Below, in pieces: positions 34,874 to 46,200 of a DNA stretch of 64,000 nt. A program made the translations under genes and the position numbers. Numbering within the stretch: the stretch's first letter is position 1; the number at the start of each line of letters is the position of its first letter. The notes beneath the pieces are model-generated. The model searched no databases. It saw only the letters and a program-made list of their open reading frames with translations, and was not told where the DNA came from. This DNA comes from an uncultured Christensenella sp. (GTDB lineage: Bacteria; Bacillota; Clostridia; Christensenellales; UBA1242). The stretch lies in the NCBI GenBank assembly GCA_910584815.1, contig CAJUBT010000006.1, positions 1 to 64,000 on the forward strand. The letters run 5' to 3'.

Positions 34874-37800
34874 TTAGTGGAAAACTGGTAAATTTGAACT
34901 TGGGAAGTTAACATTTACACCAGAAATTGTTGGATAACCAGAACCTGATGGGAAATCCCAACTTGAAAGGTTACCATTTGTACTTATTGCATTTTTAAAT
35001 GCACTATAGTTTGGGTTACCTTTTAAATTTGCTTGGCTTAATTGTTTACCATTTCTTGTTTGAGCAGAACCAGTATTTTGATATACGCAACTAACAATAG
35101 TTCCACAAACAATTCCTGTTAAGTCTGCACTAGAACCATAACTTACACGAGCACTATAAGAAGCAACAGCATAGCAACTTTCAATAGTTGTTCCACCATT
35201 CAAAGCAAATACTGTAAGCCCACCAACTGCACTAACTTCCATTTTAATTACACTTAAAATGTTTTTGTAAGTGCCTTCGTTTACTGCATTTAGTCTGCAG
35301 AAGGTATAGCAATTTTTCATATATCCACCAGCAACAACTGATGATAAACCACCTGCTAAGAAACCTGTAATTGTAACGCCACCATCTGCTTTTGTGCTTT
35401 CGCCACAATAAGAATATTGAACTTTACCGAAAGAAATTCCACTTATACCACCAGCATAGTAACCTTTAATTTCTTTCATATAAGTTGCAGATTTATAAAT
35501 TGAATTAGTATTATTTGTTGTAACCATATCATAACCAACAATACCACCAACAATTGTACAATTATCTGTGTTTAAAATATAGTTGTTTTTATCGCTTGAT
35601 GTGCCCACACTTGCTACTATATTTGTTGAAATTCTACTGTTAGCATCTACAACCGAGAAACTAATTTTGCCACTGTTATAACCTGTAATTCCACCAACAA
35701 AACCATTGTGTGAACCATTTAACACCATACTTGCTGATTTTACATATGCTCTTGAAATATCATTGCTATTAAAGCCTGCAATACCACCAAAATAAGTTTT
35801 AAAACCTTGTATAGTTGAAGCTTTTAAGTTAAAGGCGTTAGAGTAAACATCTAAAATAGTGCCTTTTGTTCTGCTTCCATTTGATAATTTAAATTCGTTT
35901 GTTCCAACAATTCCGCCAACAAAAATTTTCTTTAAGCCAGATTTATAAATTTCTTTTGTATATTGGTTAGATGTGGTGTTGTTTTCGTTATTATATTGAA
36001 TATCGTTTGCTGTTGTGTAACTAATGCTACCTGCGTTTGCACCAACAATACCACCTGCATATGAAGCAATTAATTTAACATTATTAGCATAGTTATAAAG
36101 TTTATTTGCACCTAGGCTTCCGCTTGCTGAAATTGTTGCATAGCCTGCACCAATAAAGCCACCTGCCATTGTAAAGTAACCATCAGTTACATCAATGTCT
36201 TCAACCATAACTCTATTTAAAACTGTTCCTGTGTTTGCGAAGCCAAAGAATGAACCAAAATATGAGGTGCCTCTTGTTGAATCTGCAAATCCTATTACAT
36301 TAATATCTGCATTAATAATTTTAACATTATTAACTTGTGCCCCATTACTTTCGCCTGCAAGAATGCCTACTCTGTTAAAGGTTTGGCCACCATTTGTTAT
36401 AATACTTACATTTTCAAAAGTAATATCTTTTATTTTTGCGTTAGAACCCATTTTGTTAACAAGCCCTACATAACCATCGGTAACATCTGTTGCATCTATT
36501 ATAAAGTTGCTAATTTTTGCATTGTTTTCGCCAGCAAAAATTTGATTAAATTCGTTTGAAATTACTTTCCAAACATAACCCTTCATATCTAGGTTTCCAC
36601 TAACAACACATTCTTCGTTATTGCTAACTTTTTGATATAAAGATGCTGCATCATAAATTTTATCGGTTGTTGTGATTTCAGAAGTGTCTATATCATAAAT
36701 TGAACCTACAGAAGATTCTACATTAAGAATTGGATAATTTTCTGAAGTTAATGTCCAAACACCATTGAAGTTCCAAGTTCTAATTTCACCTGTAGAAATT
36801 TCTTGAGTTGTTATAAATTTGTTTGAATTTTTAAAGCCTTGAATTGAATCATCTAAATAAGAGTTTGAAGTAGATTTTAAATCTCCACTATTAACAAGTC
36901 CGCTTGTGCTTGAACCGCCTATTGCATTCATTTTGCCACCATAATAGCAACCTGTTACAAGACCATCGCCAGATTTTCTATAAACAATGCCTGCTATTTC
37001 AGTTTGACTATTTCTTGATGGTTCTTGTTTAGCATAAAAGTAACAATCGTAAAGATTTCCATCTTTTCCACTGTTTTCACCAACTATACCACCAAATACT
37101 GTTGAAGAATATGTGCCATTATCAACAACTTCTCTTGCATAACTTTCGCTAATAACTGAATTGTTGTTTTCACCTGCAATTCCGCCTGCAACTATGCTTG
37201 AACCAGTAACTGCTAATTTACCATCAAAGCCACAACGGTCTATTTTTGCACTATTGTTAATGCTTCCAGCAACGCCGCCAACTTTTGAGCTTGTAACTGT
37301 GTTTGTGCTAGTAATTGTTCCTGTTGCTTCGCTAGTTTGAATTAAACCATATTGAAATTCAACATTATCTATAATTGTTTTATTTCCATTAACTCTGCCA
37401 GCAAAAGCACCAAGTGTTACTGCTTTTGAAACATTAATGTCAACATCTACTAACTGTAAATTTTTAATTGTTCCACCTAAAATTGATATAAAACCAACAT
37501 TAACAGTGTTTGCAATTTCATCATCGGTTATTTTTAAACCTTTAATTGCGTGATAATTACCATCTAACACACCATTAAAACTGATAGGTGTCCAGTTGTT
37601 TGTAAGTTCAATATCGTTATTTAGTTTGTAACTTTTGTTTTGGTCCATTTGAATAAGCTCTTCTTCGTTGTTAACCATATATGGATAGTTTTCGCTACCA
37701 TCACAAACTAAAACATCAATAACAAGTCTTGAATAACTACGATTGTTTGTTTTAACAATAATTTTTGCTTCTCCACCATTAACTGCTCTAAATATTTTTT

Positions 37801-38056
37801 CTTTTTCAAAATATTGAAGAACTTCCTTATCTTCATCTTCTTGTTGAATTGAATAAGTAAGAGTTGTAGAGTCTGCTCTATTTCTAAAATCTAGTAGCCC
37901 ATTTTCTCCTTCTGCACTAAAAGATTTTCCTGCATTTACAACGAGATAGGAACTCTTTATGTAAATCATTTCGTTATCAACAGAAAAATAATAGATTGTT
38001 AAGCCTAGACTTACTACTGCTATAGCAATAACTAAAAACATTAAAAATCTTTTCAT
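34874..38056 (-). CDS. GLUG-repeat beta-helix surface protein
   Basis: A 1,060-residue predicted extracellular protein with an N-terminal membrane segment (about residues 4-25) and no lipobox, so it is a signal anchor or a cleaved signal. Residues about 30-115 look like a BIG-type Ig-like domain. The rest opens with a beta-helix entry motif (YKLNNDIELTNNWTPI, FNGVLDGNYHAIKGLKI) and continues with about a dozen repeats of the GLUG type (GGIVGENSGK, GGIAGFNSNDISRAY, GGITGYNSGKISFS), which form a parallel beta-helix. No enzyme active site or sortase signal is evident. Adhesion or surface scaffolding is an inference. A strong promoter and an AGGGGGAG site support the start. Confidence 0.85.
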   Translation of the reverse strand: MKRFLMFLVIAIAVVSLGLTIYYFSVDNEMIYIKSSYLVVNAGKSFSAEGENGLLDFRNRADSTTLTYSIQQEDEDKEVLQYFEKEKIFRAVNGGEAKIIVKTNNRSYSRLVIDVLVCDGSENYPYMVNNEEELIQMDQNKSYKLNNDIELTNNWTPISFNGVLDGNYHAIKGLKITDDEIANTVNVGFISILGGTIKNLQLVDVDINVSKAVTLGAFAGRVNGNKTIIDNVEFQYGLIQTSEATGTITSTNTVTSSKVGGVAGSINNSAKIDRCGFDGKLAVTGSSIVAGGIAGENNNSVISESYAREVVDNGTYSSTVFGGIVGENSGKDGNLYDCYFYAKQEPSRNSQTEIAGIVYRKSGDGLVTGCYYGGKMNAIGGSSTSGLVNSGDLKSTSNSYLDDSIQGFKNSNKFITTQEISTGEIRTWNFNGVWTLTSENYPILNVESSVGSIYDIDTSEITTTDKIYDAASLYQKVSNNEECVVSGNLDMKGYVWKVISNEFNQIFAGENNAKISNFIIDATDVTDGYVGLVNKMGSNAKIKDITFENVSIITNGGQTFNRVGILAGESNGAQVNNVKIINADINVIGFADSTRGTSYFGSFFGFANTGTVLNRVMVEDIDVTDGYFTMAGGFIGAGYATISASGSLGANKLYNYANNVKLIASYAGGIVGANAGSISYTTANDIQYNNENNTTSNQYTKEIYKSGLKKIFVGGIVGTNEFKLSNGSRTKGTILDVYSNAFNLKASTIQGFKTYFGGIAGFNSNDISRAYVKSASMVLNGSHNGFVGGITGYNSGKISFSVVDANSRISTNIVASVGTSSDKNNYILNTDNCTIVGGIVGYDMVTTNNTNSIYKSATYMKEIKGYYAGGISGISFGKVQYSYCGESTKADGGVTITGFLAGGLSSVVAGGYMKNCYTFCRLNAVNEGTYKNILSVIKMEVSAVGGLTVFALNGGTTIESCYAVASYSARVSYGSSADLTGIVCGTIVSCVYQNTGSAQTRNGKQLSQANLKGNPNYSAFKNAISTNGNLSSWDFPSGSGYPTISGVNVNFPSSNLPVFH

Positions 38057-38084
38057 ATTTCTCCCCCTAGAATTTGTTTATCAT

Positions 38085-38113
38085 ATTTTATAACTAAAAT
38101 CAAAAAAAGTCAA
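38085..38113 (-). promoter_or_regulatory. Predicted promoter of the GLUG-repeat gene
   Basis: On the minus strand TTGACT (38113-38108) and TAAAAT (38090-38085) with a 17 bp spacer, about 30 bp ahead of the ATG. Confidence 0.7.
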
Positions 38114-38292
38114 TAGTTCGGCATTTTTTAGGCGTTTTGCCCAAAAAAAATTGTGTAATATCCACTTTTATGCTGTTTTTTTGTGCAACTTATACATATA
38201 TTTTATGAAATTTTACAACTTTTATCATACCATATATATACAAAATTATAGTTTTTAGTTTAAATTAATCTTTCTAACATATTTTGAATAAT

Positions 38293-38328
38293 AAAAACCT
38301 TGCTTAAAATATTTAAACAAGGCTTTTA
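38293..38328 (-). terminator. Intrinsic terminator downstream of the orphan gene
   Basis: On the minus strand CCTTGTTTAAA pairs with TTTAAGCAAGG (one wobble) and five T follow. It lies about 230 bp after the stop codon of the gene at 38559-39797. Confidence 0.65.
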
Positions 38329-38558
38329 TTGCTTTTGTGCAAATACTATATATAATAAACATCAAATTAAGTTTACAAATTTATTTAACAAGTTTACCTA
38401 AAATAAAATTTGTTAAATGTTAAAACTTATTATTAAATAACCAAATTACCACTATAAATTTATGAATTGATAAAATAAAAATATTTATATTAATTATATA
38501 AAAAATTTCAACGATAACTTAATTGTTAATTAATTTTTTAAAAAATTTTAAAAATACA

Positions 38559-39797
38559 TTAATCTAAAAAATCCGTTGGCAAGGCAATAAACACTTCATC
38601 GTTAGGAAAGTATAACGGCTCACCATTTGCTTTCTCTCGCTTTTTAGTTAAGGAATTATGTTTATCTACAGCTTTTAAAAATTTTTCAACAATAACTTCC
38701 GCTGTTTGTTTTTCATCTAAATTAACATCTATAAAACTATTAATGTTTTCAACAAACTTAAATAAAAAATTATATCTTAAATTATTGTTAAGTCCTATAA
38801 GTTTTTTTGCGCCAAGTTTAAAATCGAACTTACAATAAAGTTGCAAATCGGCACATAGTTTATCAACATAGTTATTAAATATTTTACGAGCAAGTGAGTT
38901 AGATGAAAAATAATCTTTATTATTTTTATAGAACTCTAATACATCTATTTCTATTAAGGGAAGATTTAACTGATTTGCAATATAAGACAATCGCCTTTTT
39001 AATAAATTAACTTTTTTAGTGTTATAACTTAAACAAAACAAACCAACGGGGCGAGTTCCCTCTCCTTTTAAAATAACCACATTATTATTTTTTTGCAAAG
39101 GGCTATCTAAGTTGTTAACTATAAGGTCTATAGGTGTTTTTAATTTTACAGCATTTCCATTTATGCACACTTTTTTATTATTTAGGGTTATGCTTCTAAT
39201 ATTATCTGTTTCTTCATTTAAATTACGCACACTACACAACGAACTAACATCGCTTGCCATAATAAAATTGTTGTTGTTAACTTCATAAATTAAACCAAAA
39301 GAAAAATGGTCTTCAGTTACATTAAAATTAGGAGGTGTTACAATTATATTACGGTTAGAAATTAAAGTTGTTTGATAAAAATCATCTTTACAATTAACAG
39401 CTTCTATTACATCTCTACTTAAGGTAAGTAAATTAAGGGGTAAAGCTCTAACACATAATTTAAAGTTATTTGGGTTAAAACATTCAATATCACTTATCTC
39501 TTGACCCCATAATTTTTTAACAATGTTATTTGCATACTCTTCTATTTTTAAAATATTTTCAATTAAACTTCCAGCTTTTTTATTATTGCTACTTTCAATT
39601 TTCTTATTAAAATATCCAAGTTCAGCAAGCCCTGTTGTGCAACTTAAGGCCATTTTATAATAATCGGTTAATAGGGCTTTATCTTCTTTAGATATTAATT
39701 TATTTTCCATTAAATTGTTAATTGAAGAACACACATCTTGACATAAATCACGAATAAAACCAGTGTTCTGTAAAAATTTTTCGCTAACCATAAACAA
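38559..39797 (-). CDS. Orphan protein of unknown function
   Basis: A 412-residue protein I do not recognise. It has no signal peptide and no membrane helix, so it should be cytoplasmic. The first ~130 residues look helical and carry several Cys (DLCQDVCSS, CTTG). The middle (about 140-265) has alternating strands (NRNIIVTPPNFNV, FSFGLIYEVNNNNFIM, NNVVILKGEGTRPVGLFCLSY). The last third is helical and Lys/Asn-rich and ends FPNDEVFIALPTDFLD. The ATG follows AAAGGA at a good distance; a second ATG two codons later is possible. It is a single gene between two surface-protein genes, with its own promoter and terminator, so it may serve that locus, but nothing shows how. Confidence 0.6.
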   Translation of the reverse strand: MFMVSEKFLQNTGFIRDLCQDVCSSINNLMENKLISKEDKALLTDYYKMALSCTTGLAELGYFNKKIESSNNKKAGSLIENILKIEEYANNIVKKLWGQEISDIECFNPNNFKLCVRALPLNLLTLSRDVIEAVNCKDDFYQTTLISNRNIIVTPPNFNVTEDHFSFGLIYEVNNNNFIMASDVSSLCSVRNLNEETDNIRSITLNNKKVCINGNAVKLKTPIDLIVNNLDSPLQKNNNVVILKGEGTRPVGLFCLSYNTKKVNLLKRRLSYIANQLNLPLIEIDVLEFYKNNKDYFSSNSLARKIFNNYVDKLCADLQLYCKFDFKLGAKKLIGLNNNLRYNFLFKFVENINSFIDVNLDEKQTAEVIVEKFLKAVDKHNSLTKKREKANGEPLYFPNDEVFIALPTDFLD

Positions 39798-39978
39798 TTA
39801 TCCTTTGTAAATAATTTATAATGCTTTAACAAAATTAAAGTAGAGAATTTTTAAAAATGCTTTTAAGTTTATTAAAAAATTATGCTATTTTAAAAATTAA
39901 AAATTGATTGTAAAAATTTTTCTTAATATAATTTTTTAGTTTAAACACACAAAGTTTTACAAGAAAAATAATAAAAAT

Positions 39979-40006
39979 ATTATAACAATAAAACCAATTT
40001 TAACAA
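39979..40006 (-). promoter_or_regulatory. Predicted promoter of the orphan gene
   Basis: On the minus strand TTGTTA (40006-40001) and a perfect TATAAT (39984-39979) with a 16 bp spacer, giving a leader of about 170 nt. Confidence 0.5.
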
Positions 40007-40064
40007 AGTTATTTTAATAGAAATTGCCACTTTTAAAAGTTAAAATTTATGGCATTATAATATG

Positions 40065-40082
40065 AATACTATATATAGTATT
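40065..40082. repeat. 18 bp perfect palindrome upstream of the orphan gene
   Basis: AATACTATATATAGTATT is its own reverse complement and is followed by further TATATA runs. It lies about 60 bp upstream of the -35 of the orphan gene. It could be a dimeric operator, but such AT-rich palindromes also arise by chance here. Confidence 0.45.
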
Positions 40083-40171
40083 ACTATAACTATATATAGA
40101 TATATAATTATATTAAGCATAAAAACAATTATTGAATAAATAAAAATTTTAATATTTTTAGCTGTTTTTAA

Positions 40172-40219
40172 AATAAAAAACAGAAGGCACTTTATGAATT
40201 TGTGCCTTCTATTTTTTTT
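40172..40219 (-). terminator. Intrinsic terminator of the giant surface-protein gene
   Basis: AGAAGGCAC (40182-40190) and GTGCCTTCT (40202-40210) form a perfect 9 bp, relatively GC-rich stem with A- and T-runs on the two sides, about 70 bp after the stop codon. Confidence 0.85.
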
Positions 40220-40284
40220 AATTTTGTTAACAAAAACTTGTTATAGAACTTAATAAAACCACTTTAAAGCAACACCCTAATTTT

Positions 40285-43200
40285 TTATTGCGGATTGTTT
40301 GGGTTGTTTGGATCTACAAAATTACCATTTGGATTGTTTGGATTTTGCATATTTGGGTTATAGTAATTTTGATTGTTAGGATCGTAATAACCTTGGTTAT
40401 TATTTTGATTATAATATGCCTGATTGTTAGGGTCATAGTAACCTTGATTATTTAGGTCGTAATAACCCTGATTATTGTACATATTAGGGTCTACATAACC
40501 ATTAGGGTTATTAAAGTTAGGGTCTACATATCCGTTATTATAATTTGGGTTAACTATGTTTTGTCCATTTGCGTTGTTTGGGGCCTGCGCATTTGGATTA
40601 ACAAAGTTTTGTTGAGGTGGAGTTTGCTGATTAGCAACATTTTGAGGGTTTACAAAATTCTGTTGAGGAACATTGTTTTGTGCCACATAATTTTGAGGGT
40701 TATTTGCCAAGTTTTGAGGAGTTGTGTTAACAGTTGGTTGAACATTTTGATTTTGCATTTGCTGACCACTACCATTGTTATTTACATTTCCATTTTGGTT
40801 ACCATTTACATTACCACCATTATTTCCAACATTATTTGCATTACCATTGTTTATGTTGTTATTTGCATTGCCACCGCCAGCATTATTACCAGTATTATTA
40901 TTTTCTTGTTGACCTTTTGCTTTTTGGGTTTTAGATTTAATTTCTTCCTTGGTGCGCTTTAATTGTTCTTGCCCAACATTTTGTTTGCGCTTTCTGCGGT
41001 TAATTCTTATAGAAATTATAATAACTAAACCTGCAATTACAACTAAACCTGCAACAATAACAATTATAATAAGGTTATTATAATTTTGTGCCTCATAAAC
41101 TTTAAAACTTACAACACGAGTTGTGAAGTAGTTATTTCCGCTAAACACAATAGTAACTTCATAATCGCCTTCGCTAACAATGTTAGAAATTTGTTGACCA
41201 TTTTTTGTAAATATAAGTTCATATTCAGGAATAATTCCATCAACAAACTGGTTAGCATTAAAGTTTATGTGAATTTTATCGTTAAGCTTACTTCCATCTT
41301 CTCTTAACACACCATCTATAATAAGGTCATAATTAGTAATTTCTTTTTGCTTAATTGTATAAGTTGCTGTGAATATTGCACCATCACCGAAATTATAATT
41401 TTTTCTTAAACTTTCGTTTAATTCTAAAATTATGTAGTAAGTGCCCGCATTGGTTAAATAGTTAAGATTTATGCGGTTAATCATATTACTATCGCTATAA
41501 AGTGCTAGGGTATATTCATCTTCAGATAATCCTTCAATACCACTTGCTTTAATTGCTGGGTCGTTATTCATTATAAGGTCACCATAAGTGCGTTCAACAT
41601 CTTGTAAAACAATATTTAAAGTTGCTTTATTTATTCTAAGAGTTTTTTCAAGTGTGAATGGGCTGCCATCTGGTGATAAGCCAGCAAAATTATAGAAACC
41701 ACAGGCTGCAGAATCGAAGTGTGCAATAATTTTATAAATGCCTGCATCAAGAACAGTTTTTGCATCTAACACAATTTCTTCATCATCGAATATAATTTCA
41801 TCTGCAAGTTCTCTACCAATTTTATAAGTATACCTAATACTATCTAAATAAGTAAGAGTTGTGCTTGTTGATGTTACCCTAGAAACTCTTGCAAGTGTTG
41901 AGGCTTTACTATAAGTTATTTGCTCGTTATTCAAGAAAGTTAAAGTGTTAATTTGTGGGTCTGCACCATTAACAAGAACGGTGATATCAAACATTTGATA
42001 ATTTTGGTTAGAAATAAAACTCTTATCCTTTGCTTCAAACCTTACTTGGCGAATAATATAACCAACTTCTGTATTTAGAATGCTATTACCATCAAACCAG
42101 GTTGTTATGCTGCCATCGTTTATTTCTACCCACTCACCTGTAATTTCATTTAAGTAACTAACAATAATTGGAACATTTGCACCTTCAGCATTTAAAGTAG
42201 AACCCCAGGTTCTTCTAACAACATAACCGTGTTCATCTGTTTTAACAACGCCAGCACCGTTAGGGTCTATTTTAAAGGTTAAAACTGGAGAAATAACTGT
42301 TATGTTAATGCTAAAGCGTTCCGACAATGATAAACCATATTCATTATAGTTAGGGTTATATTCACTGCCTTTATTGAACACTAGGTTTGCTGTGTTATTA
42401 CCATATTTAAGTTCTTGTTCGTTATTTGCAAAACTAAAGCCATTAGGTAAAATAACATTTAATGTGCCAACAGTTAAGTTTGGAACATAAGTTTTTGTGC
42501 CAATATTATAGTCACCTAAGAATCTTGCTATTTCAGATTTTGAATAGTTTGCTTTTATAACATAAACTTTAGCTTCTACTCTAATAGGGTTGTAATTGTT
42601 TTTGTTGCCAAAAATACTTTCAAAGAAACCTTCATCATCTCTTGAAGAATAAATCATATAGAAAGTTTCGCCTTCTTCCCCATTAACAACAAGTCGTCTA
42701 TCAAAGTTAGGTTGAGTGCTATCCCAAGTGTAACCAGAACCACTTATGAAAATAGAACTTAAAGTTAGGTTGCTATTATAAGTTACAGTTATTGGGCTAT
42801 GTGCAAAACTGCTTGCACGCAAGTCGCCACGAATAATGCGAATTGTAACATCTATATTATCATAATCTTCATAACAATCTGGATTATTATTATAATAAGC
42901 TTTATAGTTAGATAATTCGTAATAATCTAGGTTACCTATGTTTATGTTGCTTAAATCTATTCTATCTGGTTTTACAAAGTAGGTTGTGCCTATTTTATAA
43001 TCGCTTGCAGAATTTAATTTTACTTCAACAAAATTACCATTTGCATCTTTAACATAGTAAGTTCCTCGTGATTGTTCGTTAACAGAAGTATCTATTTGAT
43101 ATTGCCAATTAAAGAATTCTGGCAAAGTTATGTCACTTAATTTTAAGCCTGCCATAAATTTAAATTCAAAATATTGTTTTCCGCCATTATCTTTATAAAT

Positions 43201-46200
43201 GTCAACATCTTTAAATATACCTTTGCCTATTGTATAAGATATTGTTGTAATATAATCGGTATACAAAGTAGGGTCTGGGTTATAACGAATAGTTGCTGTG
43301 TAGGTGCCTGCAGAGAAGATTTCAATATTATCGTTAGCCCAAGTAATAGAAGAAATAACACTCATATCATCTGCAACGAATATTAAATCTTTTAAACTAG
43401 AAACTTCATCATATCTTGGGGTTTCAACTTTTGTTGCATTAAATTTAACAATGTTAAATTTAATTGCTTCAAAGTCTTCCCTACTTGCCATTTGTTTAAC
43501 AATTCTAAAGGTTATAGTTGTTGTGCCCATATAGTTATGGCTTGTTCCACCAAATTTAATATCTATATATGCAAACTCTGTTTCGGTAATATTGTTTCTG
43601 TACTCTAAAATATAATCTACATCTTGAGTAAGTAAAATTTTGTTACCATTTTCGTTTTCAAAATATATGCCATATTTCTTTTCTGAACCTACCATAATTC
43701 CAGCATTTTTACTGATGTATGGTAAATCAAAAATTGGTTCTATTGGGTTACCTGTTAAGGTTTGAGCAAGAATTGGAGGAATGGTAAAGGTTGTTTTACT
43801 ATATTCTCTTTCTATTATTTCAAACTCTAAAGTTATTTTACCATCAGGTTCGGTTGTTTGATAATTTTGAATTATGCCAGTTTTATCTTTTAATATAGAA
43901 ACTGGAATGTTAATTATAACCTTACCTGCATTAAACCTGTTGCCAACATATTCTATTTGTGAATATTGCAATGAGTCTTGCAATGAAATGGTTTCTCTGC
44001 CACCAATAACAATGCCAAAGGTGCCAAGGTAAACATCCTCACCCATAAAGGCAACATTTTGATTTTTGGCAAATTTGACATCTGCTGAAGTAATATTGCG
44101 TTTTGTAATTTCAAATTTAATGCTAAATAAGCCTGCGTAATTTCCTTTTCCTTCAATTGTAACAACAGCATCTGTGCCAACATTTATGTTGTTAGAATAG
44201 TTAGCAACAACGAAGTCTGTTCCTAACCTTAAGTTAAGGGCGCTACCACCACTTAATTTAAAGGAGGCAGATATAAGGTCATCAACAAAAATTTGTTCAC
44301 CATAACTATAAACCTGACTAGGAATTGCACCATAACTGAAACTTTCATTATCAAGCTCTTTTGGAGTTATGTTAAATTCTATTTGTTTAGTTCCTGTTAA
44401 GTTGTTAGAACCTGTTAAGGTCATAACCACTTTACCAACATTGGTTGTATCTTGTGAATAAGAAACTGTATAATCTGTGCCAAATTTTAAAATGGTATTA
44501 CCAACTGTTAACATACCAACCACAATAGTGTCTGTTACAGTAGAACCATCTGGTTTGGTTGTTATTTGTTGACTTGTAAAATCACTGAAATCTTTTACAA
44601 TTGGTTCGCCTTTAAATATTTCATCTTGCAACACTCTATCGTGTAATAGAATATCATCGCTTGTAATATCTAATGGGGTAATTTCAAAGTTATAAATGCA
44701 AGAGCCTGTAAAGGTTCCATTAGCGCCACCAAATATAATTTTAACTGCACCACCGCTTGAAACATCTTTATTATTAACTGTGGCACCTGTTTCGGTTACC
44801 TTAACCATTTCAAGTGTAATATCTGCAAGAGTCATTGTATAAGCGTTTGAACCATTAGTTTCGTTTAACACAACTATAATATCATCAAAATGAAGAGTAA
44901 TTTCGTTACCTGTATAATAAACAAGGTGTGCAAGAGAAATTGTAACATCGCTAGAAGTTAGTTCTCTTCTGGCAATATTAAAGGTTCTTGAAGTTTCACC
45001 AGCAAAGTTACCAATAAAGGTTATTACAACTCTTGCTTTAGAATTTTCACTTTCACCTGTAATGCCTTGGTTTCTGGCATAACTTAAAGTATAGTCGGTA
45101 CCCAACACTAAGGTATAATTATCTACTAAAACTTCGCTGGAAGTTATTGTAGGGTCTGGAGTGATAGGTTTTCCAGTGTAACGATAATTTTCTTGTAAAA
45201 CAACATTGAAAGTGTTGCTATTATAGTTTAATGGAACAATGTTAAAGTTAAAGGTTAATAAGCCAGTAAAGTTACCATTTCCTTCAATTACAAAGGAGCC
45301 TTTACCTACATTAATATTTTCACCAAATGCATTTGAATTTGCAAAAGCATAAATACTACGGTTATTATCTAAAGCTGTGCCATTAAATTTTAAAGTAAAG
45401 TCATCGTAACTTGGGCGGATTTGTCTGCCTGTGAAAGTCATATCATTTATAACAATTTCAAATTCATCGGCGTGTTCGCTTATATTCCTTGCAACAATAA
45501 CAAAAGTTCTGTTTACTGTGCCAGTGTAATTGCCAATACCTGTAATAACAACAAGTGCAACTTCGCCAACATTTATGTTATTGCTATAACCAATTTGATA
45601 GTCTACCCCAAGGGTTAAAATTTTTGTTCCATCGGTTACAACAACATTAGCATCTGGCTTAATTTCTAAACCTGTGTATTGTTGGTTTGGAATGGTTGTT
45701 GTGTTAACATTTCCATCGCTTAAACTGCGAGGAGTAATGTTAAACTCAGCAAAGGTTGTGCCTTTATAATTGCCAATACCTGTAATAACCACGCTTGCCT
45801 TTTTATTATCGGTGCTTACATTAATGTTATCGTATGGGCTATTTTCCCTTTCATCTACACTAATTGTAAAGTCTATATCTTGAACAAGGGTAAGAGTGTT
45901 ATAGGTAATTGTTACATTTGGTAATATAACATCTCCTGTATAAACAGCGTTAGGTATAGGAGAAATTCTAACATCGGTGCTACCCTCAGTGTAAATTTCT
46001 TTTTGCTCTATTATAAAGTTTGAAGAAATTGTTGAGGCATAGTTTCTAATACCTTTTACAACAATTATAGCTGTGCCTGCGTTAACATTGTTTTCGTATT
46101 CTATAGTATAATCTGTGCCAAGTTCTAGTTTAGTGTAAACATAGTTATTACCAACTTTTTCGTAATGGTACAAATAAACAGTTTTAGTTATACCACGGCC

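Larger units (their letters stand above)
38057..38558. other. Intergenic region, 502 bp
   Basis: Upstream of the GLUG gene this AT-rich spacer carries its promoter (38085-38113) and, further on, the terminator at 38293-38328 for the orphan gene at 38559-39797. AATACTATATATA at 38342-38354 repeats one half of the palindrome at 40065-40082. No ORF with a ribosome binding site was seen. Confidence 0.5.
39798..40284. other. Intergenic region, 487 bp
   Basis: This AT-rich spacer holds the promoter of the orphan gene (39979-40006), an 18 bp palindrome (40065-40082) and the terminator of the giant gene (40172-40219). No further gene is seen. Confidence 0.55.
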
